From: a virus | IMG/VR virus record: IMGVR_UViG_3300011260_000073 | Location: 719 to 64,718 of that record | Strand: one strand, 5' to 3' | Length of the DNA stretch: 64,000 nucleotides | Shown here: positions 50,042 to 58,381 of the stretch, piece by piece | Position numbering within the stretch: position 1 is the first letter of the stretch | Layout of the letters: each line of letters begins with the position of its first letter | Notes under the pieces: generated by a model | Told to the model about the DNA's origin: nothing | The model's database searches: none | Seen by the model: only the letters and a program-made list of their open reading frames with translations | Made by a program: the position numbers and the translations under genes

Positions 50042-50238
50042 ATAAACCACCAACAGTATTTGATTGTACTGCAGAACGTCATTGCTTTGATACAGAAACT
50101 ACTGGAAACAAAACTATAATTAAAGTTACTTGCATGCACTGTAATATGATACGGTACCGTAAACATGATACTACAAATAAAAGACATCCGTATTTAACAG
50201 AAGCAGAAATGGTAGCCGCAGTGCTGCAAGGGGAGTAG
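50038..50238 (+). CDS. zinc-ribbon protein, array member 3
   Basis: This 66-residue protein has H-C-F-D-T, then K-V-T-C-M-H-C-N-M-I-R-Y-R-K-H-D and a C-terminal helix (T-E-A-E-M-V-A-A). It is closest to member 2. It is coupled by an ATGA overlap upstream. Confidence 0.6.
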   Translation: MNKPPTVFDCTAERHCFDTETTGNKTIIKVTCMHCNMIRYRKHDTTNKRHPYLTEAEMVAAVLQGE

Positions 50239-50240
50239 TA

Positions 50241-50405
50241 ATGACTAATAAATTACATAATTGGAAAATCCAAGAATCAAATCTTGAAGAAACAACTTAT
50301 TGTTGTAAAAATTGTGGTGAACTATTTTATGCTGATGAAAGCGATTTCACTTCTTCTCAACCACCTCCACGTAAAGGTTGTACGCCAGAGAAAAATAATG
50401 AATGA
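50241..50405 (+). CDS. zinc-ribbon protein, array member 4
   Basis: This 54-residue protein has H-N-W-K-I, then T-Y-C-C-K-N-C-G-E-L-F-Y-A. AGGGGAG lies close to the start. The C-terminal part is polar with P-P-P-R-K-G. It is the most diverged of the four. Confidence 0.6.
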   Translation: MTNKLHNWKIQESNLEETTYCCKNCGELFYADESDFTSSQPPPRKGCTPEKNNE

Positions 50406-50619
50406 CAGAGTGTATGTTTTCGGTGTTACGTCTCTTGAGTCTGTAACAGGTAAATTAGAAATCTCGAATATCGAGCTACGCGTTCTTGATGAAGACCTTG
50501 AGGAACTATGCAAAATACACGGTATGCATATTATGCAGCAGGACATACCCGTCACTAAACGCTTTCTAGTACAGCAGGCAAAAGCATTAATATCAAACTC
50601 CTCTGCTACCAGCGCATAG
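50398..50619 (+). CDS. small hypothetical protein
   Basis: This is a 73-residue protein from ATG 50398 (M-N-D-R-V-Y-V-F-G-V-T-S-L-E-S-V); upstream frames lack a start with a ribosome-binding site. It overlaps the end of zinc-ribbon member 4. It may be a small beta-helical fold. Function is unknown. Confidence 0.55.
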   Translation: MNDRVYVFGVTSLESVTGKLEISNIELRVLDEDLEELCKIHGMHIMQQDIPVTKRFLVQQAKALISNSSATSA

Positions 50620-50765
50620 AAGGTGTTACTAAAACACCATTCAAGACTGTCGCTATTGGCGAAACTACATCTTACTGGGTTATAGAACATGGCAACAAGA
50701 AACATAGGGTTAACAAAGGCGCGTGTCGCAGCCCGACGCAAAGCCGCAAAAAAGGCAAAGCCTAG
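50586..50765 (+). CDS. candidate small gene with a non-standard start
   Basis: This frame has no ATG, GTG or TTG between its upstream stop and its end. The composition is convincing: R-I-E-G-V-T-K-T-P-F-K-T-V-A-I-G-E-T-T-S-Y-W-V-I, then K-K-H-R-V-N-K-G-A-C-R-S. An ATT at 50586 has AGG seven bases upstream. Both neighbours overlap it. Either ATT starts translation, or it is a non-coding frame that looks good by chance. Confidence 0.3.
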   Translation: MNIKLLCYQRIEGVTKTPFKTVAIGETTSYWVIEHGNKKHRVNKGACRSPTQSRKKGKA

Positions 50766-52113
50766 TTGGAAGCACCAGAAGAAAACGCTTAAGCTTGCGA
50801 AAGCCTCCCCGCTTGTTATGGACGGCAGTGACCCTGGCACTGGTAAGACTCGTGCTCATCTTGAAAGCTTCGCAGAACGACGTGCTGCCGGTAGTGGCTG
50901 TGCCCTGGTACTCGCCCCCAAAACTCTATTAGAAACATCATGGGACGCTGATGCATTCGAGTTCACGCCTGACATGATAACTAGCGTGGCCTATGCCAGT
51001 AACCGCCAGAAAGCTTTCGACTTCGACGCTGACATCTACATCACCAACCTCGATGCTATTAAATGGGTAGCTAAGCAACCAGCGAAATTCTTTAAGAGGT
51101 TCGACACACTCATCATCGATGAAGCTACTGCTTATAAGAACCGCACCAGCCAGCGCAGCAAGGCCACGGCCAAGGTTGCTCGGCACTTCACCCACAAGGC
51201 CATACTATCAGGCACCTTCATGGCTAAGTCAGTACTGGACGTGTGGCATCCTATATTCATACTTGACGGGGGGCAGCGCCTCGGCAAGAGTTTCTTCCAG
51301 TTCCGCGCCTCAGTCTGTCACCCTCAACAAGTAGGGCCTCGACCAGAGCACATACAATGGGTAGACAAGCCCGGCGCAGAAGAAGCCGTGACCTTCCTGT
51401 TGAAAGACATCGCCATCAGACACGACTTCGATGACTGCATGGATATCCCACCAAACTATTCATATACACGTAGGATTATCCTACCACCTAAACTACAAAA
51501 ATCTTATGAAGAGTTCGCTGACCACGCAATACTTGAACTAACTAACGACAGAGTATCAGCAGTCAACGCCGCTAACGTGCAGGACAAGCTATTGCAAATT
51601 GCGTCAGGCGCTGTGTACTCAGAAGGCGGGTACCAGGTACTTGATACGTATCGTTACGAATACATTGTCGACTTGATTAAACAACGCAAGCACAGCGTTA
51701 CATTCTTTAACTGGCGACACCAGCGCCAACTGCTAACAGAGATAGCTGAAAACGAGGGGCTTGATTATGCAGTCATTGATGGAAATACTCCTAACAGAGA
51801 GCGAAAAGGAATTGTTGAACGGTATCAAGCAGGCGAGTATCAAACTATTTTCCTGCATCCACAAACCGGCGCACATGGACTTACGCTTACTAAAGGCACG
51901 CGAACAATTTGGTCTTCCCCGGTCTACATGCCCGATTTTGTTAAGCAGGGCAAGCACCGCATCTACCGTGGTGGGCAGACCAAACGTACAGAGACGATAT
52001 TTGTCTGCGCAAAGGGCACAGTAGAAGAAGCTGTTTACGAGAAACTAAATAACCGTCATGCCAAGATGGTTAACTTCCTCGACCTATTGAAGGAGTCGCA
52101 GAGCAATGAGTGA
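50689..52113 (+). CDS. SNF2-like DEAD-box-type helicase
   Basis: This 474-residue protein has Walker A D-P-G-T-G-K-T at about residues 48-54, a DEAT box (I-I-D-E-A-T-A-Y) at about 144, motif III L-S-G-T, and a helicase C domain ending in H-R-I-Y-R-G-G-Q-T-K-R-T-E-T-I. The Q-x-x-R-x-x-R-like block and the V-x-E-A-V-Y element agree with SNF2-family phage helicases. Probable role: DNA or RNA remodelling in replication or recombination. The start ATG 50689 lies within the candidate gene at 50586-50765. Confidence 0.85.
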   Translation: MATRNIGLTKARVAARRKAAKKAKPSWKHQKKTLKLAKASPLVMDGSDPGTGKTRAHLESFAERRAAGSGCALVLAPKTLLETSWDADAFEFTPDMITSVAYASNRQKAFDFDADIYITNLDAIKWVAKQPAKFFKRFDTLIIDEATAYKNRTSQRSKATAKVARHFTHKAILSGTFMAKSVLDVWHPIFILDGGQRLGKSFFQFRASVCHPQQVGPRPEHIQWVDKPGAEEAVTFLLKDIAIRHDFDDCMDIPPNYSYTRRIILPPKLQKSYEEFADHAILELTNDRVSAVNAANVQDKLLQIASGAVYSEGGYQVLDTYRYEYIVDLIKQRKHSVTFFNWRHQRQLLTEIAENEGLDYAVIDGNTPNRERKGIVERYQAGEYQTIFLHPQTGAHGLTLTKGTRTIWSSPVYMPDFVKQGKHRIYRGGQTKRTETIFVCAKGTVEEAVYEKLNNRHAKMVNFLDLLKESQSNE

Positions 52114-52273
52114 TACTATCGCTATACTCATCCCTCAAGAAGAAATGGAAACCGCCCTAACCAAACTATTAAAAAAATCTATATGGTTTGAAGTTACTCC
52201 ATTTCCTGAAGAAAAGTTTGAAGTAAAAATAAAAAACTGTGACATGGATACCATATTTAAGGAGCAACCATGA
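52106..52273 (+). CDS. small acidic protein
   Basis: This 55-residue protein has E-E-M-E-T-A-L-T-K-L-L-K-K-S and F-P-E-E-K-F-E-V-K-I. It starts inside the helicase's 3' end with AAGGAGTCGC in front. Function is unknown. Confidence 0.5.
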   Translation: MSDTIAILIPQEEMETALTKLLKKSIWFEVTPFPEEKFEVKIKNCDMDTIFKEQP

Positions 52274-52404
52274 GTAAGTTTATATTTATAGCTGCTGGGT
52301 CAAGCGTAGTCGCCTACCACCTTGGTATGATACTTTTGCAAGCAGCTTTCCTTGGAGCGATAGTATTTGGCGTGGCTATGCTTATTAAAACACTTGCTGA
52401 CTGA
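52270..52404 (+). CDS. small two-segment membrane protein
   Basis: This 44-residue protein has hydrophobic stretches F-I-F-I-A-A-G-S-S-V-V-A and L-L-Q-A-A-F-L-G-A-I-V-F-G-V-A-M-L-I. AAGGAG lies before the ATG and it is coupled by ATGA and TGATG overlaps. Function is unknown. Confidence 0.5.
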   Translation: MSKFIFIAAGSSVVAYHLGMILLQAAFLGAIVFGVAMLIKTLAD

Positions 52405-52499
52405 TGGTGACCAAGCTAATACTCATCTTGACCATAGTGCATCGTGGACTAATCATTTGGCAGAATATTCAAGAGGCGAAAAAGAACGATGTCAGCTGA
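52404..52499 (+). CDS. very small membrane protein
   Basis: This 31-residue frame (V-T-K-L-I-L-I-L-T-I-V-H-R-G-L-I-I-W) has one short hydrophobic segment. It starts in a TGATG overlap. The size is small and support is mainly positional. Confidence 0.35.
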   Translation: MVTKLILILTIVHRGLIIWQNIQEAKKNDVS

Positions 52500-52728
52500 A
52501 GACTGGATATCAGGCGAAGACCCTTACTCAGACGATAGAGATGCGGAAGACCAAGTCCTCAGTTATGAAAAGATAGAACATGAAACCGAGAAGGCAGTAT
52601 TCTTCTGTGTATCTAAAGATAAAAACCAATATGTATGGCTACCTAAATCTCAGATAGTCATTCATGAACAGAGCAAAGAAATACAAGTTCCTGCTTGGCT
52701 ATCTATAAATAAGGTACCTAAAAAATGA
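52489..52728 (+). CDS. small acidic hypothetical protein
   Basis: This 79-residue protein has E-D-W-I-S-G-E-D-P-Y-S-D-D-R-D-A-E-D and a beta-rich centre (A-V-F-F-C-V-S-K-D-K-N-Q-Y-V-W-L-P). GAGGCG lies before the ATG. It overlaps the RtcB start by four bases. Function is unknown. Confidence 0.55.
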   Translation: MSAEDWISGEDPYSDDRDAEDQVLSYEKIEHETEKAVFFCVSKDKNQYVWLPKSQIVIHEQSKEIQVPAWLSINKVPKK

Positions 52729-53957
52729 GCGACCAACGTAAATTTTTAGTCGATAACACTCAGCGTAATGTAATTAAACATTGGACTCGTGGTGTAATGC
52801 TTGATGACCGCGCTTTAGAACAACTACGTAATGTTGCTTCAATGCCCTTCGTCCATAAACATGTAGCCGCAATGCCCGATGCACACTGGGGTATGGGAGC
52901 AACTATTGGTTCGGTCATCGCTACCAAAGGTGCAATAATACCTGCAGCAGTTGGTGTTGATATTGGCTGTGGCATGATGGCCATCCAAACAACTTTAACA
53001 GCTAACGACTTACCAGATAACTTACATGCCTTGCGCTCCCATATTGAACAAGTTGTTCCTCATGGTCGTACTAATAATGGGCAAAAAGGTGACCGTGGAG
53101 CTTTTAGCACTCCACGTACTCTTAGCCATGCTATTCGTTGGGATGCTTTAGCTTCTCGATATAATACTATTCTTGAAAAACATCCTAAAGCCAAAGCATT
53201 CAATACATGGCAACATATGGGTACTCTTGGTACAGGCAACCACTTTATTGAAATTTGTCTTGATGAAGCTGACCAAGTATGGGTAATGCTTCATTCAGGC
53301 TCACGTGGAGCTGGTAATAGAATTGGTAGCTATTTCATTGAACGAGCTAAACGTGAAATGGAAAAGTATTTCATTGGTGACTATCTACCAGATAAAGATT
53401 TATCTTATCTTGTAGAACATACTGAACTGTTTGATGATTATGTTGAAGCTGTACAATGGGCGCAAGACTTCGCCCAAAGCAATCGCCAAGCTATGATGCA
53501 TGTAGTTATGAACGTCATTCGTACACAAGTACGTGACTTTTCATTAACAGAGCACGCAGTAAATTGCCACCACAATTACATTTCTAAGGAACACCATTTT
53601 AAAGAAAACGTATGGGTAACCCGTAAAGGCGCTGTACGCGCCAGAGAAGGCGACCTCGGCATTATTCCGGGCTCTATGGGCACTGGCTCCTTCATTGTAC
53701 GAGGCTTAGGCAGTGCTGATTCCTTCTGTAGTTGCTCTCACGGAGCAGGTCGTGTAATGTCTCGCGGTCAGGCCAAGAAAGAAATCTCTCTTGAGCAGCA
53801 TGCTACAGCCATGCAAGGCATCGAAGCTCGTCTGGACGCTGATGTACTGGATGAGAGCCCAGCTGCTTACAAGGATATTGGCGCTGTCATGAACGCTCAA
53901 AGCGACCTTGTAGAAGTCCTATACCGACTACGTCAAGTAGTTAACGTTAAAGGGTAA
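52725..53957 (+). CDS. rtcB: RNA-splicing ligase RtcB
   Basis: This 410-residue protein matches the RtcB family. Key sites: G-V-D-I-G-C-G-M with metal-binding Cys at residue 82, G-N-H-F-I-E, H-S-G-S-R-G-A-G-N, and S-C-S-H-G-A-G-R with the guanylylated His at about residue 339. RtcB joins 2',3'-cyclic phosphate RNA ends to 5'-OH ends, which repairs tRNAs cut by host nucleases such as PrrC-type anticodon nucleases. It is directly followed by a tRNA-Pro gene. Base composition and codon use do not look foreign. Confidence 0.95.
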   Translation: MSDQRKFLVDNTQRNVIKHWTRGVMLDDRALEQLRNVASMPFVHKHVAAMPDAHWGMGATIGSVIATKGAIIPAAVGVDIGCGMMAIQTTLTANDLPDNLHALRSHIEQVVPHGRTNNGQKGDRGAFSTPRTLSHAIRWDALASRYNTILEKHPKAKAFNTWQHMGTLGTGNHFIEICLDEADQVWVMLHSGSRGAGNRIGSYFIERAKREMEKYFIGDYLPDKDLSYLVEHTELFDDYVEAVQWAQDFAQSNRQAMMHVVMNVIRTQVRDFSLTEHAVNCHHNYISKEHHFKENVWVTRKGAVRAREGDLGIIPGSMGTGSFIVRGLGSADSFCSCSHGAGRVMSRGQAKKEISLEQHATAMQGIEARLDADVLDESPAAYKDIGAVMNAQSDLVEVLYRLRQVVNVKG

Positions 53958-53965
53958 TAGATAAT

Positions 53966-54043
53966 CCGTGTGTAGCTCAGTCTGGTTAGAGTTCTCGCTT
54001 TGGAAGCGAGATGTCAAAGGTTCAAATCCTTTCATGCGGACCA
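53966..54043 (+). tRNA. tRNA-Pro (TGG)
   Basis: The acceptor arms CCGTGTG (53966) and CATGCGG pair with two G.T pairs, then ACCA is encoded. The anticodon stem CTCGC/GCGAG holds the loop TTTGGAA with anticodon TGG (Pro). The T arm has GGTTCAAATCC. A T run follows (54044-54049), suggesting a terminator-like end. It starts 8 bases after the RtcB stop. Confidence 0.85.
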
Positions 54044-54062
54044 TTTTTTATAAGGATTCAAA

Positions 54063-54389
54063 ATGAATCAAGTAACCGTTCCGACTGAAATGGATGCACT
54101 GCTACTCAAATTGATAGCTAAACAAACTGAAGCAGCAGAAACAATAAATAAACTTCAGCGCTCTATGCTAATTAGGAAGCTATGGCCAGAAGCTTTTAAA
54201 TGCGGGAACTGCTATGTTGGCATTACTCAATACCCAATGCAAACAAGTAGGTCTATACGTCTACTACTTAAAAAAAAGAAGCCAGTACCAGGCAGAGTTA
54301 CATTACGCAGACCAGACGGTGCTGAGAAAGTATTTCCAACAAGCGAAGTTCCAAACGAGTTACTACCAGAGAATATGAGGAGCTTATGA
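54063..54389 (+). CDS. hypothetical protein with Lys-rich centre
   Basis: This 108-residue protein has an N-terminal helix (E-M-D-A-L-L-L-K-L-I-A-K-Q-T-E), a C-G-N-C pair and a basic beta-like part (L-L-L-K-K-K-K-P-V-P-G-R-V-T-L-R-R). It starts after the tRNA with a weak AAGGATT leader. Function is unknown. Confidence 0.55.
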   Translation: MNQVTVPTEMDALLLKLIAKQTEAAETINKLQRSMLIRKLWPEAFKCGNCYVGITQYPMQTSRSIRLLLKKKKPVPGRVTLRRPDGAEKVFPTSEVPNELLPENMRSL

Positions 54390-54661
54390 TGTGGCCATTT
54401 CATAAAAAACCAGCCAAAAAAACAAGGGGGGTAATTTACACGAGTTTTGAATTCGTAAGCTTTGATAATTCAAGCTATACGATTATACGTTGTAAGCAAC
54501 CACGCGCTGATGAAATACAAAAGATTCTGGAAGACAATAAATATAGAGGAACCCTATCTTTCCCGCTAACTTCTGGTACGGTCACAATAAAGATGAGAGA
54601 TATAAAGCGTACCGTTATCCAGAAACACGTAGTAACGGAAATTATAAATGAACCGTCCTAA
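54386..54661 (+). CDS. small hypothetical protein
   Basis: This 91-residue protein has a basic start (H-K-K-P-A-K-K-T-R-G) and beta-rich remainder (F-E-F-V-S-F-D-N-S-S-Y-T-I-I-R). It overlaps both neighbours. Function is unknown. Confidence 0.55.
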   Translation: MMWPFHKKPAKKTRGVIYTSFEFVSFDNSSYTIIRCKQPRADEIQKILEDNKYRGTLSFPLTSGTVTIKMRDIKRTVIQKHVVTEIINEPS

Positions 54662-56555
54662 AGATATAGTCGGGCTCGACTTTGAAACCTATTTTGACCA
54701 GAAATACTCACTCCGTAGCCCAAAGATGTCTACCAGTGAGTACGTACGTGATGAACGCTTTAAAATGCAATGCGTAGGTATTCGTACTAATCGTCAACGT
54801 AAAGCTCGCTGGTATACAGGCTACAATGCAATCAAAGCATTAAAATCTTTTGATTGGAAGAACACAGCTTTGCTCTGTCACAACACAGCATTCGATGGAC
54901 TTATCCTCAGCCATCATTACGATATCGTTCCAGCATACTATTACGACACACTGTCTATGGCACGCGCACTACACAGCAACCATATTGGTGCTGGTCTGGA
55001 TGAAGTCGCTAAATATTATGGTTACGCCGGTAAGGTGAAGGCCGATGCACTGAAGGCCACCAAGGGCATACGTGACCTGCCAGAAGAATTAATGACACCT
55101 CTTGGTGAATACTGCGCAGATGATGTCACCGACATGTGGAATATCTTTAAGCACATGGGCGAGAACTATCCGCAAGACGAACTGGATTTGATACACTACA
55201 CAATCAACGCATTCTGTAATCCTGTGCTCGACGTAGATGTTCCAAGGGCATCCAAGGAGTTAGTCCGTGCAACAAAAGAATCCAGAAAGCTCATACTCAG
55301 GACAACTAAGCTTGTTGGCACAGCAGGCCTCGCACCTAGAGACAAATACGATGCTACTATTAAAGCTTTACGAAGCAGAGAGATATTTGCTTCCTCCCTT
55401 AGACAGCAAGGTATCGAACCGCCAACAAAAATAAGTAAAGACACTGGCGAAGAAACGTACGCCTTCGCCAAGTCCGACCTCGACTTCCAAGCACTGTTCA
55501 AGCATCCTGATAAGAACATACGTACTTTATGCGAAGCCAAAAGCGAAGCCAGTTCTTCTATCTCCATCACGCGTGCTACGCGACTGATACAACGTGTAGA
55601 TGACGGTAATAAGCTGCCTATCATGCTCAACTACTGCCGAGCGCATACCTTCAGATGGTCAGGCGGTGACAAGCTCAACCCACAGAACTTCCCGGCACGT
55701 GGTAAGAACGGCAACGAATTACGCCGGTCTATCATCGCTCCTCGGGGTCAAAAGATTGTAGTCGTAGACAGCGGTCAAATTGAAGCACGGGTCATTGCAT
55801 GGCTTGCCGGCCAAGACGACTTACTCGATGTGTTCCGCGCCTCAGATAAAGGTAAGGGACCTGACCCGTACGTACTGCTTGCCTCAGACATCTACAATAG
55901 AACCATAACCAAAAAGGACAAAGAGGAGCGCTTCGTAGGCAAGGTCGGTGTACTAGGCCTCGGCTTCCAGATGGGCGCTCCACGCTATCAGGAGACGCTG
56001 GAGGCCGGTGTGATGGGGCCACCCGTCATTATCGACATGGCATTGGCACGCAAGACAGTGAGCACCTACCGCGCTAAGAACAAGCATATAGCCAATTACT
56101 GGGACTTCTTACAACGCATGATTCAGTTCATGCACCACGGTAAGGGTGAGCGAGAAGCCGGTGTACTGAACTTCCACGCAGACGGCGTAGATGTCCCTAA
56201 CGGGCTTACGCTGCTATACCCGGACATACGCCGTAAGCCTAGCGAGCGCTGGCCTGGTTCCCATGAGTACTCCTATCAGAACGGACGACAGCGCGGCAAG
56301 CTATACGGCGGTCTGTTCTCAGAGAACATTACCCAGTGTGTAGCACGTATTATCGTAGGTGAGCAGATGCTTAAAATCGCTGACCGTTACCGAGTAGTGA
56401 TGATGTCCCATGATGAAGTTGTATACCTAGCTCCAGACAAACAAGCTGAACGTGCTTACAACTTCGGCATCAAATGCTTAACCACGCCTCCGACATGGGG
56501 GACAGATATTCCTCTATCGGCAGAAGGCGGCTGGGATGACTGCTACAGTAAATAA
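54648..56555 (+). CDS. family-A DNA polymerase with 3'-5' exonuclease domain
   Basis: This 635-residue protein has a DnaQ-like N-terminal exonuclease domain with D-F-E-T-Y at about residues 10-14. The polymerase domain follows: motif A is D-S-G-Q-I-E-A-R-V-I-A-W, motif B region is R-F-V-G-K-V-G-V-L-G-L-G-F-Q-M-G, and motif C is H-D-E-V-V-Y at about residue 588. It is shorter than Pol I but usual for phages. It is the main replicative polymerase. No thioredoxin-binding loop is obvious. It overlaps neighbours at both ends. Confidence 0.92.
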   Translation: MNRPKDIVGLDFETYFDQKYSLRSPKMSTSEYVRDERFKMQCVGIRTNRQRKARWYTGYNAIKALKSFDWKNTALLCHNTAFDGLILSHHYDIVPAYYYDTLSMARALHSNHIGAGLDEVAKYYGYAGKVKADALKATKGIRDLPEELMTPLGEYCADDVTDMWNIFKHMGENYPQDELDLIHYTINAFCNPVLDVDVPRASKELVRATKESRKLILRTTKLVGTAGLAPRDKYDATIKALRSREIFASSLRQQGIEPPTKISKDTGEETYAFAKSDLDFQALFKHPDKNIRTLCEAKSEASSSISITRATRLIQRVDDGNKLPIMLNYCRAHTFRWSGGDKLNPQNFPARGKNGNELRRSIIAPRGQKIVVVDSGQIEARVIAWLAGQDDLLDVFRASDKGKGPDPYVLLASDIYNRTITKKDKEERFVGKVGVLGLGFQMGAPRYQETLEAGVMGPPVIIDMALARKTVSTYRAKNKHIANYWDFLQRMIQFMHHGKGEREAGVLNFHADGVDVPNGLTLLYPDIRRKPSERWPGSHEYSYQNGRQRGKLYGGLFSENITQCVARIIVGEQMLKIADRYRVVMMSHDEVVYLAPDKQAERAYNFGIKCLTTPPTWGTDIPLSAEGGWDDCYSK

Positions 56556-56829
56556 TTGTAGAACTTGTATATGGGTTACTGAGCGCAAAGATACAGAGCA
56601 AGCTAGGACCAGAATTAATTGCATACTCGGTAAAAACCCCAACCTTCCGTTTACTACTCTACTTTATTATTGGGAACGCGATAAACAATATACTGCCTGT
56701 GACTCTTATGAAACGGGCGACCATATGGTTATAACAGACGGATGCAGGCATCAAAGCGCACCTGATAAGGTACGAGCCTTTTTACGTATTACTGAAAGGT
56801 CTCCTTGGGAAGTTGAGCATGGCACGTGA
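56536..56829 (+). CDS. small Cys-rich hypothetical protein
   Basis: This 97-residue protein has C-R-T-C, C-I-L-G, C-D-S and C-R-H, so it may bind zinc. It starts inside the polymerase gene. Function is unknown. Confidence 0.55.
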   Translation: MTATVNNCRTCIWVTERKDTEQARTRINCILGKNPNLPFTTLLYYWERDKQYTACDSYETGDHMVITDGCRHQSAPDKVRAFLRITERSPWEVEHGT

Positions 56830-57100
56830 CACAGACCTATACGCTCAAGTAATGAATGAATATTTCATTGGTCCATTATGCCGTGCTATGAGAGACGACG
56901 CTTCGCAACACTTCATAGGCTTTGAATTCAAAAAAGAAGCTGACTGTGAGTACTGGGCTGATATAACAGGCTGGGCAAGAAAAGGCCGTACAGAACTTTA
57001 TATAACTCCAGTTACAAAAGAGATACGAATCTTTCTCCAGACTAAAGAAGAAGTGGAGAAGCTCAATCACGCAAAACTATTGCAGAGGTTACTCGGATGA
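56819..57100 (+). CDS. small hypothetical protein
   Basis: This is a 93-residue protein from ATG 56819 (M-A-R-D-T-D-L-Y-A-Q-V-M-N-E-Y). It is helical with an acidic, Lys-rich end. It overlaps the preceding gene by 11 bases and the following by four. Function is unknown. Confidence 0.55.
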   Translation: MARDTDLYAQVMNEYFIGPLCRAMRDDASQHFIGFEFKKEADCEYWADITGWARKGRTELYITPVTKEIRIFLQTKEEVEKLNHAKLLQRLLG

Positions 57101-57564
57101 GTGATGTAGAAAAGTATGCACAAGAGCTACTAAAAATAAAAGACGCTGCAAAAGCCTTTACCACAGCAATGAGTAAAGCCTGCGGTGGCTCATTTGAATG
57201 GGGCATACAACAAGTTGTGGAATCCTACTTATCAATGTATGACCGCTTCTGCCCATACAAAAAAGGCGACAGAGTACAACTGAGCCGGAACATTGATGTG
57301 AATAGCAGTAGTGGCTGGTTTCACTCCAGGCATTTCTTGATAAAGGGTAGCAAGGCTACAGTAGCAAATCGTGGCTACAGCAATGGAGCCTTCACCTTTG
57401 ATGTTATTTTCGATGATGAATCATGGATAGATAATAACGGAGAGAAACAGCCAACGCCTGACAGCAACAAACATACTTACGGCTTCGCAGAAAAATATCT
57501 TGAACCTATTCCTAACGAACATATGTGTGGAGAATGCGGTACCATACTAGCAGACGAAAAATGA
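57097..57564 (+). CDS. hypothetical protein with SH3/KOW-like part
   Basis: This 155-residue protein has a helical start, then K-K-G-D-R-V-Q-L-S-R and G-S-K-A-T-V-A-N-R-G-Y, like a small SH3-type or KOW domain, and a C-terminal C-G-E-C-G zinc-knuckle end. It overlaps both neighbours by four bases (ATGA). Function is unknown. Confidence 0.55.
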   Translation: MSDVEKYAQELLKIKDAAKAFTTAMSKACGGSFEWGIQQVVESYLSMYDRFCPYKKGDRVQLSRNIDVNSSSGWFHSRHFLIKGSKATVANRGYSNGAFTFDVIFDDESWIDNNGEKQPTPDSNKHTYGFAEKYLEPIPNEHMCGECGTILADEK

Positions 57565-57920
57565 GCGGAATTAAGAAGCTGTATCTGCAGTTATCTCATG
57601 GCCGGGATAGTATGGAAGAAGACATGGATGATTGGGGGTTTGAAGGCCCTTACATAGGTCCTCTAACAGATATCGTTCAAGACTATGAGTCTCGCTACAT
57701 ACGCTTCTGCGAGGATGTAGATTTAACATACTGGCACATGGTCACTGGCTGGAAGTTTGGAGTCGTCGAAAGGTCGCTTGAAGTACCGGTAGTAAATAAA
57801 GACCTGACACCCTGCGCCAGCGCCTTCTATGGATACTATTCAGTAGGACAAGGAATACCCAAAGTCATTGAAACACATAACAAAAAACTGTTGACGCAGC
57901 GTTTAGCAGGTATGCGTTGA
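57561..57920 (+). CDS. hypothetical protein
   Basis: This is a 119-residue protein from ATG 57561, in an ATGA overlap. It is Tyr/Asp-rich with E-D-V-D-L-T-Y-W-H-M-V-T-G-W-K-F-G, a motif partly shared with the gene at 56819 (D-I-T-G-W-A-R-K-G). The two may be distant paralogues. The stop overlaps the -35 box of the next promoter. Confidence 0.55.
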   Translation: MSGIKKLYLQLSHGRDSMEEDMDDWGFEGPYIGPLTDIVQDYESRYIRFCEDVDLTYWHMVTGWKFGVVERSLEVPVVNKDLTPCASAFYGYYSVGQGIPKVIETHNKKLLTQRLAGMR

Positions 57921-57956
57921 CTTTAGTTCAACAATACGTATAATTAAGTTCAACAA
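57917..57956 (+). promoter_or_regulatory. sigma-70 promoter flanked by direct repeats
   Basis: TTGACT (57917-57922) is followed by 16 bases and a perfect TATAAT (57939-57944), a near-consensus sigma-70 promoter. Two copies of AGTTCAACAA (57925-57934 and 57947-57956) flank the -10 box, 22 bases apart. Such an arrangement suits a repressor or activator site. It drives the operon starting at 57966. Confidence 0.8.
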
Positions 57957-57965
57957 GGAGCTATC

Positions 57966-58352
57966 ATGGCTACAAAGAAAGTTACTCTCGGCACAATGGT
58001 CGACAAATGGCAAAAAGCCGCTGATAAGAAAAGTAAGCTGGCAAAGGACCTTAAAGCAGCTACTTCAGATGCTTTTAAGTTGGAAGCCGAACTCATGGAA
58101 GCCATGGACGAACAAGACACAAGCATCACTGCAGGCTCGTTTAAGAAGGCTACCATCAGTGAATCCGAAGTCGCCAACATCGAAGACGTGGATGCTCTGA
58201 ACAAATTTATCAAACGTACAAATTCGTTTTACCTGTACGAGCGTCGTGTATCACAAGTTGCTTTCCGTGAACTGCTCGACTCACGTAAAGGTAAAGCAAT
58301 CCCCGGCTTGAAACAGTTTACCAAACGGAAGCTGGGCTTGACCAAACTTTAA
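57966..58352 (+). CDS. hypothetical protein, early operon
   Basis: This 128-residue protein has T-L-G-T-M-V-D-K-W-Q-K-A-A-D-K-K-S-K and a basic C-terminus (L-K-Q-F-T-K-R-K-L-G-L-T-K-L). It is helical and resembles small phage proteins that accompany DNA-binding proteins, but no named family. AAGGAG precedes the ATG, 22 bases after the promoter's -10. Confidence 0.6.
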   Translation: MATKKVTLGTMVDKWQKAADKKSKLAKDLKAATSDAFKLEAELMEAMDEQDTSITAGSFKKATISESEVANIEDVDALNKFIKRTNSFYLYERRVSQVAFRELLDSRKGKAIPGLKQFTKRKLGLTKL

Positions 58353-58381
58353 TCCCCAACCCTCATGAGGAGGATGCCATT

